From NCBI GenBank assembly GCA_037957365.1, contig JARHVA010000250.1, positions 2,418,501-2,482,500 on the forward strand: a DNA stretch of 64,000 nucleotides, in the 5' to 3' direction. The translations under genes were made by a program, and so were the position numbers. Positions 50,735 to 64,000 of this stretch are shown here, one piece after another. A model generated the notes under the pieces. That model ran no database searches. It worked only from the letters and a program-made list of their open reading frames with translations, and had not been told where the DNA came from. Numbering within the stretch: position 1 is the first letter of the stretch; the number at the start of each line of letters is the position of its first letter. Origin of the DNA: Torreya grandis (Eukaryota > Streptophyta > Pinopsida > Cupressales > Taxaceae).

Positions 50735-51420
50735 AACACCTTAGTAGGTTTTTTCTTGGTATATGCTAGATGAGGAATGAAAAGGTTTAGACATATATTT
50801 ATACCACACCTTTTGAAAATATCTCATTGTATGGTTCAATAAGACAAATAGGCAAACTCATAGGTTTTAAAATATTTACAATTTAGATTAATTTTGGCAA
50901 TTGGATACTAGATATAAGGATATAGACACTATCATAGGTGGTAGTGTCCCTCTATGGCCAATAGTGTCCAAAATATTATAAAACATGTACGAATTTAAAA
51001 CTAACAATAAATGATTTTTATCATGTTTAAATATTTTTGTGAAGTATAGGTGACCTAGGTCATCAAAATGATATGGATAAAACTAAAAGATAAGCATTTA
51101 GGCATAATGAGATGAAAAATATGAGCCTTTTGGTAGTAGGGAGGTCTAGAAATGAAGGTTAGAGCCCTGATTGATATTTATAAAATTTGCAAGATTGGGA
51201 TGCTATAAATATTTAGTTTTAGTATGTACATTTCCATACCTCTCCCATCCTTCCCCATTTAATCTACTAATGCATAAGGATGAAATTAGTTTAAAAGAAA
51301 TAAATGTGTACCTAGGTGTGTACAACACACCTTGTCTTTTCTTGATCTCATTTTGAGTGATTTGTTGGTGTATGACCTATAAATAAGAACATGTTATAGT
51401 ATAAATAAATGCATATAATT
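50735..51420 (-). mobile_element. Partial LTR and 3' internal end of the 1.34-kb family
   Basis: Read on the minus strand, the LTR starts TGTACATAC at 51230 and can be followed to about 50735. Directly before it on the minus strand lies a strongly purine-rich tract (plus 51231-51258) that fits a polypurine tract. Beyond that, 51259-51420 matches the internal remnant at 13996-14187. So this is a truncated 3' LTR of a reverse-oriented element. Confidence 0.65.
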
Positions 51421-51710
51421 TGAATTTTAAAATAATTGAAATTCATTAAAATAAAGTGAGAAAGGAAGGAGTACACCTATGTGTTGATGCAACCATGTTG
51501 CCTCTCGATACTTTCTCTTGGTAAAGATGATATTGCATGAATCATTAGAGTTATAAAAGGTTTAGACCTAAAGCTTAAAGATTTTGAAGAGGGTGGTTGT
51601 AAGGTCTCTTTCCCCCAATCTAACGTAAGGATGAGTTTTGATATGAACATTGAGATCAATATATCTCAGTCACTTAACTCAAGTGCGAATATATATAATT
51701 TTGTGAGGGT

Positions 51711-51790
51711 GGGTGATTTAATCAACCCATCATATAAATATAGTGATATTGGATGATTTAATCAATCCAACCTATAAATATAGTGACATT
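51711..51790. repeat. 40-bp tandem repeat, two copies
   Basis: Units at 51711 and 51751 share G(G)ATGATTTAATCAA, CCTATAAATATAGTGA and similar steps. A weaker third copy continues to about 51825. Confidence 0.75.
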
Positions 51791-52078
51791 TAATTATTTA
51801 ATCTCTTCAACTTATAAAATGAACCAACTGTAGTAATTGAAAATGATTGATAACATTACATTTTGTTATAATCATTGCATCATTATGAGTAGTATAATTG
51901 GTAAATTTTACAATTTTTGGTGCAATAGCATGGCATATGCACCTCTACTATATTTAAGCTAGAGTACATGTGTCACAAATATGAAATTTTTTGTTTCAAA
52001 TTTATGAATTTGGTACAATGTATAGGATTCTGACCTAAGTGTATTCTAAATCATGGAATTAAAATGGATTTTTTTCAA

Positions 52079-52296
52079 GTGTGGAGGTCATGTATTTATG
52101 ACATGCCCCCACTAAAATATAAAGATATTGAGTAAGTGTATAAGTGTGGAGGTCATGTTTTTATGACATGCCCCCACTAAAATATAGAAAATGAGAAAAT
52201 GTGTAAGTTTGGAGGTTATGTATTTATGAAATGACCCACTAAAATTTAGAAATTGTGAAAATGGTGGTCATGCTTCTATGACATGCCCCCACTGAG
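52079..52296. repeat. Hairpin-bearing tandem repeat, four copies
   Basis: Copies start near 52079, 52144, 52207 and 52261 (spacing 65, 63, 54). Each holds GGAGGTCATG, a short A/T loop, ATGACATG and CCCCCACT, so GTCAT and ATGAC can pair as a small stem. Copy 3 has lost part of the stem. No coding frame runs through it. Confidence 0.8.
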
Positions 52297-54054
52297 ATGC
52301 CATCAATTTTGATGTGAGGGAAATATAATATGGTAGGAAATTTACCTCAAAATTATAAGGTTAATATATAATCTTTGTATGACTCATAACATATAGGGAT
52401 AACATGTTGAAGTAGATATATTAATACATCTTATAGTATGTGATCACATCAAGTCCTAATATACATGATATATATCATGACAATGTCTAGAGAGTAATAG
52501 TACAAGATCAAAAAACAATCAAGCACACACACAAGATCACTCAATTTAATTCCAAATAATGGTTCAAGGGGACCTCATATAAGGGGCATGTCCAAATGCC
52601 ACATAATTGAAAGGGATGACATATTTAAATATCCATATAATGCATAGTCAAATGTCTAATCAACATACAATGACACAAGGGCCAAAAATAAATAAACATA
52701 TTCAAATTTGACACAAGAAAATAAAAAATAATGTAATACACTCAAAGAAGTGAAAAATAGATGAAACATAAATAACCATCATAAGCTTATCATATTAGTC
52801 TCTGCATATATGTGTTAGAAAAAATGTTATGTAACATAGCATATAAAGCACACTGTGAAAAATATGAGCATGGATATAGACATGTGTAATCATTAGTATT
52901 TAATCTCAAACATGATAGTGTAAAAATTATGAAAAATGCTATGTAACATGTATCAATTGTGATAAAAAAAACAAATGCCCCCAATGTACTATATGACATG
53001 GGTAAAGGAGAGATCCAACATCTGTAAGTGCATATACAATGTTTTTGGGTATTTATATCACCCTCAACATATACATAAAACATATGTGCATATATAAAAA
53101 AAATGATATGCTATCTACTAACATAAAGTAAACAACACAAGTGCCAAGGAATAATAAAACATGGGAATATTGATTTTTTTTGTATTTTTTAATGAGTTGA
53201 TTTTTTTTGTATTTTATTGAATATTTGAGTTTTTGTATGTTTGGAATATTTAATTTTTTATATATTTTTAAATATTTGAAAAGAATAGGATAGTCTAAAA
53301 AATTCTCATATTCATAAGGTATTGTGTGGTGGCCTTGTTTGTCAAAATTGTTTATATTAAACTATTACAAACTACTTGGTGTTTTTTGGTAATTATCTAC
53401 TGGAAGCCATGGTATCTATCTATCATCACATCCATCATGTGGGATATAAATTTTTTTATTGTCATGTTGAACATTAAGGAATTAATTTCTAGTACTGATA
53501 ATTGTTTTCATATTAGTCAAATAGGGTTATCCAAGATGTAAAGTCAAATGTGGTTGTTGATCCATTACCCATATAACAATGTCTACTACTTTTGGCCCAC
53601 ATTCAATGGGTAATATAATGTACACAAGAAATTTAGTAAAAGTTAGGGTATATCATAACTCATATATATCATGTCCCATGTGTTATAATATGGTAATAAT
53701 CCAAATTGTTCTCCTATTGTTTATATCAACCTTGAGGTTTTTAAAATAGACCCCATCAATGTTTGTAGTAATAGTTATATCTTTAAAGCATAAGCATTTA
53801 TAAGTATGCCCTATTGTACCTTTTTATTTTGAAATAATATAAATCAAAGATAGTTTCCATTGTTCAAGTATGATCTTTATACATCCTTAATTTTTGTATT
53901 TCTGAAGTTGGTTTTGCAATGCCTCACATTGATTTGTGTTATGACTAATGATTCAATGTTATACCTCACACTGACTCATGTTTAGGAATGAGCCTTTTAC
54001 CTGATCAATGTTTGTTAAGAGGTAAAATTATGATGTTATTCTCAAGTAACATGG
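52297..54054. other. AT-rich DNA without recognisable genes
   Basis: No domain, splice signal or element end could be supported in this stretch. Confidence 0.6.
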
Positions 54055-55396
54055 TGTAGATAATATTTTATGAATATATAGCACCTTAGTCTTATACACT
54101 TGGAAAACTCAAACCTTGGTTGTTCCTCTCAGTTCTTTACCTTTTCCTGATTCTACAAGTATCACATCTACTCTATAGTTATGCCCTTTGGCCTATATAT
54201 CTTAGTCTAACCAATGTTATGTTTATTAACTATGGATTTTATCTTGAATATAATTCTTAAAATATACTTATCTTCTTTCTTTATAAGTTCTAAACTTGTA
54301 CCTTTTCTCCTGATCCCTAGACAACATTACCTAGGATAAAAAATAGTGTTGATGTTACTATCTTGTCTTAATTCAAGTGTCCAATACCATGAATTCATCC
54401 AATTTTCAAATGAAATGTACCCTAATGGTTAGTTGAAGTGATTTAATGTGATTTATTACTTGAAAGGGATTGATATAAATACAATATCAACCCTCATTCA
54501 TTCCTCACCTAACAACTCCTAGAAAAAGTCCAAAGAGACCAAGGCACTTATGAAAATCACTCTATCAAGAATTTAATTGCAAAAAGATTCCATATTTACA
54601 TACCATTTATAGGTATAACATATCTATAAGTCTGAATTATTAAAACAACATTCTAAGAGTATAATTTGCCAAGTTATAAGATAGGTCACTATTATACTTA
54701 TTTTGCACATATTGTATGATTCACACACAAGCCAACATGTAGGGGAGATATATATGAGTTTGAGGCCCTATTTTAGATTATTGGCTATGTAGGTATCATC
54801 CATTGATAGTGTGGTCATTGGTGTTAGCTTGACGCTATGTGCCCACTAACCTATTTTCCCCCAAGGTCACATTGAAGATAAAAAGCTAGGTTTTTCCATT
54901 TCACAAGGATGAACTATTCATGACCCAAATTTGAATGCACTAAAGCAAAGGTGAAGTAAAACCTAGAAGCATCTAGGTGGTCCCATCCTATTTTAGTATA
55001 TATTACATATAGTACACTAGCATTGAACTTAGATAGTAGCATCAACATAACCATCCCAGGTTGACATTACTATCTAGAGAGATGGAGGTGTCAAATCCAT
55101 AATTTGATGATTGTTCCAAAAATATCCTTCTTACCTGATTTCAAATTATTCTAGATATAAAACTTCATTAGCATCAGAACAAGATAAGTACTTCACTTCT
55201 TTATCATTTATATATTTAGCATAGTTATACTTTCCATATTTATACTTAGTATAATAAATTTAGTGTATATTTATATCTAAGTTTAACATCTAATTAGCAT
55301 ATTATAGAACTGATTATCACCCTTATGCCATTTATTTTCTATATACCCCTTTAATATCTAGATAACTCCAATCTAGATTAATTTTAGGATTAAACA
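54055..55396 (+). mobile_element. Solo LTR of the 1.34-kb family
   Basis: The LTR begins TGTAGATAATATT and ends GGATTAAACA, 1,342 bases. It is flanked by CATGG (54050-54054) and CATAG (55397-55401), a five-base duplication with one transition. No polypurine tract precedes it and no primer site follows it, as expected for a solo LTR. It defines the ends of the family and lets the other copies be measured. Confidence 0.8.
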
Positions 55397-55401
55397 CATA
55401 G

Positions 55402-56626
<1,225 letters not shown>

Positions 56627-57474
56627 TGTAGATGATATTTATGAACTATATAACACCTCAATCTTATACACTTGGTAAACTCAGACCTTGGTTGTTCCTC
56701 TCAATTTTAGACTTTTCTTACTTCCATAAGTCTTGAATATTCTCTTTATTATGACCTTTGGAATATATATTAGTATAAATAGTCTTATGTTGATGACCCA
56801 GGCCTTCTATCTTTCCTAGAATGCTTAAAACATGTTTATTTTATGCCTTTACAAGTTTTGAGCCTGCACCTATTTTCTTGCTCCCTGTACACTTACATCC
56901 TGGATAGTCACCTACGTCAATGTAGTTGTCTTGTTCCTATATAAGTGTAAAATTAAATAAATTCATATAATTTGAAAATTAAATCTATCCTAATGGTCAT
57001 CCTAAGTGTTATTATGTGATATATTCTCTTGATATGAGTGTTATATATGCAATTTCATTCCTCACACTAAACTCAACTAGCATAGACTTGGATTCATACC
57101 AAAGAGCATTCAATTAAGAAAGATTCCATATTTTATATTATTTCCATATTTTTCATAGGGACAACACATCTACAAGTCTAAATTACTTAAGGAATAACCC
57201 AAGATCTATATTTTTGAAATTACAAGCTAGGACACTATTGTACTTGATTATCACAGATTGCATGATTCACATATAAGCTAACATGTAGGGAAGAAATACA
57301 TAAGTCTAAGCCATATTAAAATTAATATATATGTAGGTGGTATTCATTGATAGAGGGGTCTTTGGGGAAGCTCAACATTATGTTCCCACTATCCCATTTT
57401 TCCCACAACCACTATGAAGGTGAAGAAGTAGGATTTTGTTATAACTCAAAGCTTTCACCCTTGAATTATTCATG

Positions 57475-59351
57475 GTGAAAAAGTGCTTGGATATTGGAAA
57501 AACTAATTGATTTATTAAATGGGCACTGGGATAGAATGGGCACTAGTGATAGAATGGGAACTAGTGTAGGAATGGGAAATGGTACTGGCATATGCATTGG
57601 GTCAGAATGGGCATTGGCTCTAGGAAGGGTAATGCGATGGAATAGGTACTAGTACTAAAACATGCATGGGCATTGTTGTCAAAATGTGAACTTATAATGT
57701 TCTAGACCTTTCACATGTATGAATATTTCAAGGATTTGATGTAACTATGGGACCATCCCCTAAGGTGTGGTACTATTGCACTCTATGGGACAAACCTCCT
57801 GAGTAGTTTAATTTCCTTCTCTTCTAAGTGCACCTAGTTTAGGACCAATGCACAAACATAAAAAGAGTAGAATGAAATAAATATCTACTGCTAAATATAA
57901 ATTTTGACAATGGGAAAAGGGAGGGAGAAAGTAATAATTTGATGGAAAGTAAAGGTGATACACCAAAAATAGAGCAAGTACCTCACCTACTTAATGACAT
58001 AATAAAACTAATAGACTGAATACATAAACTTAAAACCAAATATAATGCATAAGTGTTTTGCATGGAGGTAAGAGATAAATATGAAGGACAATAAATGGTC
58101 TAAAAATAACACATAAATAGACCCATGTATACACAAAATACAACCTACAAGGACTTTTGGTTCTGCACATAGGTGTGAAGGGAAGACAATAATGAGAGGG
58201 ATGAACATCCACAAACATATATCAATAACCAATATTGCACATAGAATATAGATAATGCATAAAATTAACTCATTTATTATTAATCTCAAGGTCCAATGCA
58301 ATATTAAAAATTTGAATGGGCAAAGATTTGTTATACTAGGAGAGGGATCTTAGAGGGAAAAGTTTGACAGTGGAATGGTGCCTAAGATATGTCCCCCTTA
58401 TATAAAATGGACCTGATATTTTATAAGAAATGAGAGGACCATGGGAGATTAATTATAATATCACCCACTATTATGGTGGCTAAAATATTTAATGATTAGT
58501 GGAGAAGTGGTTGGGATTTTATCAGAAGAGATCACATGCCCATGCTCTAACAACCTAACAGTTACCATGTATTTAATTTTTCTTTGACATAGTTTTGTAT
58601 TACATCCAATTGAGCTCAACTACCACCTATAATTACCACTTAATCAACCATCTAGTTTTCTTTCACCATCAGGCACTAGTGTTGGAATAGGAATGGGTGA
58701 AATAGGCAGTAGTGTTGGCATGGGCATGAGCCATGTTTATTGATTAATTTTGAAGTGGTCACTTCATATTATATGCATGTGTTCCCTCATTCCATTGTCT
58801 TTGGATAATTCATATTTAGGAAAGGATCCTTGTGAAGGCCAAAAAATTCATGAAATCATGGATTATTGATTCCTTTTAATCTAGCCTCCTTACAAACTTC
58901 CCTATGAAACTTGAGGAATCATGATCCATGAAGCACTAATCTAAGTCTAGGAAGTATTTAAATAAGAGTGCATCAAAATATGGAATATATTAATCATGTT
59001 TTTCATGATCTATAACCACTCATCACACACTTCTCTCTCTCACTAATCAAAGTTGGGGAGGCCTGCACACTCTATCTTGCATGCCATGTTAGTGCAATGA
59101 AGGATCTCTGTATGGGGCATGTATTATAAATTAATTATTGGTGTGGATCAACACTTAGTCAATACATGAACCAAAAATAGTTTTTTATTGCATGTATGGA
59201 TGGGAAACATTTTTCTATGAGCTTATTTAGAGAATTTGACATTGTGCATGTGTGTGACTATTTGTTTTGTCCTCATGAGTTTAGCACATGTTGAATGGGT
59301 GACGTAGAAAGTCAATAGGTTTGATCATTTGTAAAATAATGATATTACATA
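57475..59351. other. Unclassified insertion inside the LTR
   Basis: This 1.9-kb stretch interrupts the LTR. It begins with a degenerate GGGCACTAGTGATAGAATGG-type minisatellite (about 57520-57670), and a related phrase recurs at 58675-58725. I found no clean target duplication, terminal inverted repeat or coding domain, so the type of insertion is unknown. Confidence 0.5.
57520..57670. repeat. Degenerate GGGCACTAGTGATAGAATGG-type minisatellite
   Basis: Roughly 20-base units combine ATGGGCACT, AGTG or ATTGG and ATAGAATGGG with many variants. At 58675-58725 a short cluster reads GCACTAGTGTTGGAATAGG and similar. Confidence 0.65.
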
Positions 59352-59823
59352 ACCTATATCAAAATACACTAGAGTGAAGGTGATGATGAATCCATAATAA
59401 TATGATTGATTACATCCTATTTCATCCTTTATTCCACACTAGACACCTTAATTCAATTAGACACTAATAATGATGTATGTCAAGATGATATAAGTGTCTA
59501 TAGCTACAGAGGCACTTAATTCATAATTTAATAGTTGTTCCAAAATATTATTCTAGTTTTCATCCTTCTTATTCCATTTCTATATCTATATTAGCATCAA
59601 AACAAATTAAGTATCTTGTTTTATTATCATTATAATATCTAGCATAATTATACTTTTTGATTTTAGAATATCTTAGCATAATAAATTTAGTATATGTCTT
59701 ATCTAAGTTTTGAAATTAATTAGATTGATATAGATCTATTTATCACCCTTGTGATTATTCACTTTTATATTCTTAACCCTATCTACCATAGTAGGATCCA
59801 TATCCAGTTTATGGTTAAACATT

Positions 59824-59841
59824 TGGTGACCATGATCTCTG
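59824..59841 (+). other. Primer-binding site of the third Gypsy-like element
   Basis: TGGTGACCATGATCTCTG begins two bases after the LTR end. The position and the TGG start fit a primer site. I do not name the tRNA. Confidence 0.55.
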
Positions 59842-59923
59842 AGCATCATCATTGCATAAGAATTTTATTTTATATTATCATTACCTACCTCATCCTAATC
59901 ATTGTGTTATTTTTTCTCTCATC

Positions 59924-62040
59924 ATGGATGATATTGATTTTTTTGATGACTATGATTATGAAACTCTCCAACTCTCTCTATCTCTCAAAGAAGGAAGAAT
60001 TGATTACTCTTACATTCCTCCAAGTGCTAAAGCATATGATATCAAAGATTTTAATGGTGGTAGTTGTTATCCCTCTAATTAGGTCCAAGATCCCACCATT
60101 TCAAAAAATTATTTGATCCATCTTAAGGAATATAAAATCCTTTTCCTTTACATTCTACAAAAAATTTGGTTTCACGTGGAAAAAGTGTTCCTTTATTTAA
60201 TCATGATAGTTTTTGCTAACTCCATAAGGATATCATGGAGGATTTGTAAACTATTAATAAATGGGATGTTACTTCAAGTTCATTGATATAAAACCCTCTT
60301 ATTCCAAAATTTCCAAATAATATCCCCCTTATCAATGGTGACGACTTTTTCTTACCTTCATTTGATATTGATTTTTTTTTAAAGGTTAACCAAGACATCA
60401 TGGCATCTTTACCAAGTAACATTAAGCCATCAATAAGATGAAACATTATAAACCTAACGTGTAAAATAATCTTAATTTTAAAATTATGGAACTAGTACTG
60501 ATATTAACCAAGGCATATAAATTAAAGGATATTTATCTTCCAAAAGATTCATTTGTACCAAAAGTATATATTATACCAAAAGAAGTGCCTTTACTAAATA
60601 TTCCTCAGGCTCAAATTGTTATATCCTTACCAAAGGTAAATTAAATAAGTTATTCAAATGGTCCAAGATATTCAAATGATATACCAAAGTTACCAAAATT
60701 CATAGATCCATTACCACTACCAAAGTATCCTAAATTTAGTGATCATTAAAGTGTACTTTTTATCCATGAAGGTGATAATACTCATATGCCTAAGTTCAAG
60801 AAATGTGATGGGTTAGAAAAAATGATAACACATATTAAAAATACCATCATTTCAATGGAATATTTATTTCTATAATGAACACTATTGAGGATCTTAAAAA
60901 ATAGGTTTATATACTTGAAATGCAAATAGCTTTTTATAATACTAATTCAAATATTACCTCATATAACAATCAAATTATTGCATGTGTATACTTGAATATC
61001 CTTTTCCAAAAGATTTTAAACTACCATATTTACTCTATTTTTGAGACATAAGGACCCATTTGACCACATGATTAACTATGTGCATTATTTTTGTCAATGT
61101 GCAAAAGATGACAAACTATTACTAAAAGTATTCCATATGAGCATTTCTAATGAGGCTCAAAATTGGTTATATATCCTACCAAAAGGTTCCTTAACCAATT
61201 TTTCACAATTATAAGATGATTTATTCATGGATTTGAATATACAAAAGGTGTTAAAACTTACATTAGCATATTTACATGATTTAAAGAAACGTGATGATGA
61301 ATCCCTTCAAGATTATATTATTCAATTCAAAAGTACATCATATGAGTTGGCATTTAGACCCTCGAATTTGGAATTGAAATTTATTTTTAGTAGAGGGATT
61401 CTTTCCCTATTAAATGAAATATAATTTCATAAATAATATGAGTCATTTAACCATTTATATAATAATGTGCATAGATATTATTTATTCATACTTACTCATC
61501 CAAGGGAGCTTAACATATCTCCCTCCAAATACCAAAGTTTTATCCCTCACACAAATGAGGGAGATAAATTACCTAAGGATCATTATGAACAAAGTTGTGG
61601 TGTTCCTAATCTTTATATGACTTATTTTTAAATGGTACATAACATGGGGAAAATTCAAAGCCCATATCCTATGCAAAATACTCAAGTTCAAAAAACCAAC
61701 AAACATCCACATCAACATGATTTAACAATTTATTTCTTTATGGGTCGTGCTTACTTTTGGCATAACCAAATTGATACTATAGAATCATAAAACTATTGTA
61801 GTGAAATATATTTTTCACATCTTGGGTACCATACCATATATCTATGGGATAATGGGAAACAAAAATATTTGTTGGGTTTCTTTGCAATTCCTATTTCTTA
61901 TGGGCCTCATTTAGTCCTTAAAAAAGTATGGGTCTTACCTCATACTCAGTTACACTCCTTTACATTGGGAAGATTTTGGTTATATGAAATGAAAGCTAAA
62001 ATATATCCAAATCAATAAGGTATTGTAAATAAGGATTTTA
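59924..62040 (+). pseudogene. Gag remnant of the third Gypsy-like element
   Basis: The likely start is ATG 59924, about 100 bases after the LTR (MDDIDFFDDYDYE, acidic). The frame then breaks up. The best-preserved part is 61053-61422, where one frame with a single TAA shows a retrotransposon capsid pattern: a hydrophobic helix, then EAQNWLYILPKGS, then RDDESLQDYIIQF. This matches the usual order of a Trp followed by LP.GS and an ESL..Y...F helix in Gypsy gag proteins. Sequence to about 62040 may hold the gag C-terminal end, but no zinc knuckle is clear. No protease or reverse transcriptase is seen before the window ends, so the element is truncated or continues beyond it. Confidence 0.55.
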
Positions 62041-62589
62041 AAGTAGGTTAATTCATGTGTTAGTAATGAAAACCAATAATAAGCATAGAGAACCTAACAT
62101 GATAAGCCAAATCCATTGAGGGGTGGTGTCAACGAAATCAATAAACTAATAAGGAAAGTAAGATAAGAAATACCCTCCCAAAGTGGCTTTCCTGCAAATA
62201 CGGTCCATAAACATGTTTGTGCCCAGATTTGGTACTTCAAGTCTTTAACAATGTGGTTGATAATGTACATTAATCATCTCTTCTACCACCAATGGCTTTG
62301 GCTTCTTGATTAGTCAATTTGAAGGAATTAGTGAAGTTATTATAGAAATATTTATGTATAGGTTATTTGCACTAAAAATCTTTTATTTTGGCTATGGTGG
62401 CTCATGTATTTATACTTTTCTAGAAATGTTGAGAATCAACTATGACCATCCATTTTGAGATCAAGATATGTGGTTAAAGATTAATTCAATTTTGGAAGAT
62501 AAAATAATTAATATTTTAGAATAAGGGAGCATGTTTAATCAAAATGGTTAAAAATTTCAATTTATTTGGTCATAATTTGATTGGAGTTG

Positions 62590-62870
62590 AATCAGAGGAT
62601 GATAACAATTATGAATGGTGCATTACCCCATTCAAGGAAACCAGAACATATTGGTACTTTCACGTGGTGTGTGCACATGAATTAGAGCATTTAAATGGTC
62701 TATAAAAATAATTTTCTTGGTTTTAAACTTGATGCAAAGTGAATTGGAAGAAGATAACAATTGCATAAAATTCAATACCCCATTTATAGATATATGAGTG
62801 CAAATCGACACTTGCACATGACATGTGCAAATGAATTAGAGAATTTCATCATTTTTGGTCTACATTGTGT
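62590..62870. repeat. Diverged tandem duplication of about 150 bases
   Basis: 62590-62710 and 62739-62870 share GAAGATAACAATT-like, CAATACCCCATT-like and GTGCACATGAATTAGAG steps at about 150-base spacing. No gene is seen. Confidence 0.6.
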
Positions 62871-62999
62871 ATTATTGAGGAATGTTATTCAAATTTACAA
62901 TTTTATCAAAATAGTGATAAGAAGTGAAAGCAATGAAGTCATAGGCTCTTTATCAAGGTTGTGGACCAAAATAGCAAGGTTACCACTTAATCAATGAGT

Positions 63000-63200
63000 T
63001 TGCCAATTTTGAAGGAAATCACTAGTCAAATGGTAGGGTCACCAAGTCAAATGGTTAAATCACTAAAAATAGCAAGGAACTTCTACCAAATGGTGAGAAG
63101 GCTTTGTAAAATGGTGATTTAGAAAACTAGTAAAGGAAAATGGTAGAGTCGATTTATGAAATAGTGAGATTGCCCTACTAAATAGTGAGATCATTGAGAA
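63000..63200. repeat. Degenerate short tandem repeats
   Basis: Units of roughly 25-35 bases repeat CAAATGGT(G/T)AG and AAAATAGTGAGAT-like phrases in variable form. Confidence 0.5.
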
Positions 63201-64000
63201 AATGGAAAGGGCACCAAAAAGACCAAATAAGGCAGAGGAAGAGAAAATGGGCCTCCTAAAAGATTAGTCTAGGTCCAAATTTATAATAAAGTAGGTATAC
63301 TTGATTAATTAGAGGAAAAATGAATAAATAATTGACTTGGTTTATTGTGTGTTGACTTGCAAGAGAGATTCAAGGTCATTACAACATGTGAGCAATGATC
63401 CTGGGTAGTGTGGTGATAGGGAATATGGATAGAGGAGCTCATGGGACTACTAGAGGTGGTAAATTTATATCACCTAGATTGATTACTAGTGATTTGTATG
63501 GTTTGAGCCTATATGTTGATAGTTTTAGAGAGGTGGCACTTTGAGATATCAACTTTCCATTTGCCTATTTAACTAGTTGATTAACAGTGCTAGAGTACTT
63601 GATAGGCATCACAAACCTTGATGTAGTGGTGGGGACCATAGATATAGATGCATTAGAGGCCTTGCCATGGACTCCAGACCTTGGAGTAATAGTAGTAGTG
63701 ATAGGGGATTTAGTAGTAGCACTAGTACCAGTGCAGGGGATAATTATCCTAAAGGTTATGATATTGATGGCTCTTATCAATGACCTTTTATTGCTAGATA
63801 AGAGTGAATGATTTTTATAGATTATACTAATTGGGGTGATATGAGAGATGTATGATCACTCTACATGATATCATATGATAGAGGGAGGAGTATCAGGCAT
63901 AATAAATGACTCCAAGTCTAGGCCTGGGAGAACATAGCTATAGAACAGCTAGTGAGGCTGAGATACCAGTAGGGACCTAAGGATCTAGTGGCATTTGGTT
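63201..64000. other. Window end, nothing assigned
   Basis: Frames at 63587-63811 on either strand are low in complexity (Val/Ile/Leu/Asp or Thr/Ser-rich) and show no domain. This could be more retrotransposon DNA, but I cannot support a call. Confidence 0.5.

Larger units (their letters stand above)
56627..59821 (+). mobile_element. 5' LTR of a third Gypsy-like element, split by an insertion
   Basis: The LTR begins TGTAGATGATATT at 56627 and ends GGTTAAACA at 59821. Alignment to the solo LTR holds for 56627-57474 and 59352-59821. The roughly 1,877 bases between do not align, leaving about 1,318 bases of LTR, close to the family length. A primer-like site and a gag frame follow directly, which identifies it as the 5' LTR of a plus-strand element. 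Confidence 0.7.

Noticed and set aside
63565..63811. Two overlapping frames on opposite strands near the window end
   Set aside because: Both are low in complexity and mirror each other's composition. No domain or element signal supports either.

Overview
The window looks like nuclear DNA of a seed plant with a large, repeat-filled genome. A gymnosperm such as a conifer would fit the sparse genes, the AT-rich background and the old, nested LTR retrotransposons, but this is inference and the sequence does not name the species. There is one intact gene, a two-exon family-1 UDP-glycosyltransferase at 2227-4744. Almost everything else that can be identified is LTR-retrotransposon DNA, most of it decayed, separated by AT-rich sequence without recognisable genes.

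Layout. 1-2226: AT-rich upstream DNA ending in a TATA box. 2227-4744: UGT gene. 4745-6140: AT-rich DNA with short tandem repeats, then one copy of a 0.7-kb duplicated block. 6141-13995: a reverse-oriented LTR of a 1.34-kb LTR family, split by a 6.5-kb Copia element (6238-12757, target duplication TACAA). 13996-18255: remnants, including the second copy of the 0.7-kb block, another partial LTR and a poly-C tract. 18256-46827: a very large Ty3/Gypsy element of Tat type (target duplication CTTAT), itself split by a reverse-oriented 10.1-kb LTR element (24003-34142, target duplication AGTAC). 46828-54054: gene-free DNA with a partial LTR and two tandem-repeat patches. 54055-64000: a solo LTR of the 1.34-kb family, a (CA)n tract, then the interrupted 5' LTR, primer site and decayed gag of a third Gypsy-like element.

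Order of events. By-eye divergence between LTR pairs is about 15% for the outer Gypsy, about 7% for the element nested inside it and about 4.5% for the Copia. This agrees with the nesting. The autonomous elements are broken by stop codons, many of which look like C-to-T decay.

The most unusual object is the inner 10.1-kb element. It has 2.2-kb LTRs, a clean target duplication and a Gypsy-like primer-binding site. It shows no protease, reverse transcriptase, RNase H or integrase. Instead it carries two decayed reading frames I do not recognise, one of about 1,220 codons with an acidic/basic middle and a coiled-coil C-terminal part. Its LTRs also hold four sites where an ACGTGG core survives in exactly one of the two LTRs and is lost by CpG decay in the other, suggesting a promoter once rich in ABRE/G-box-like motifs.
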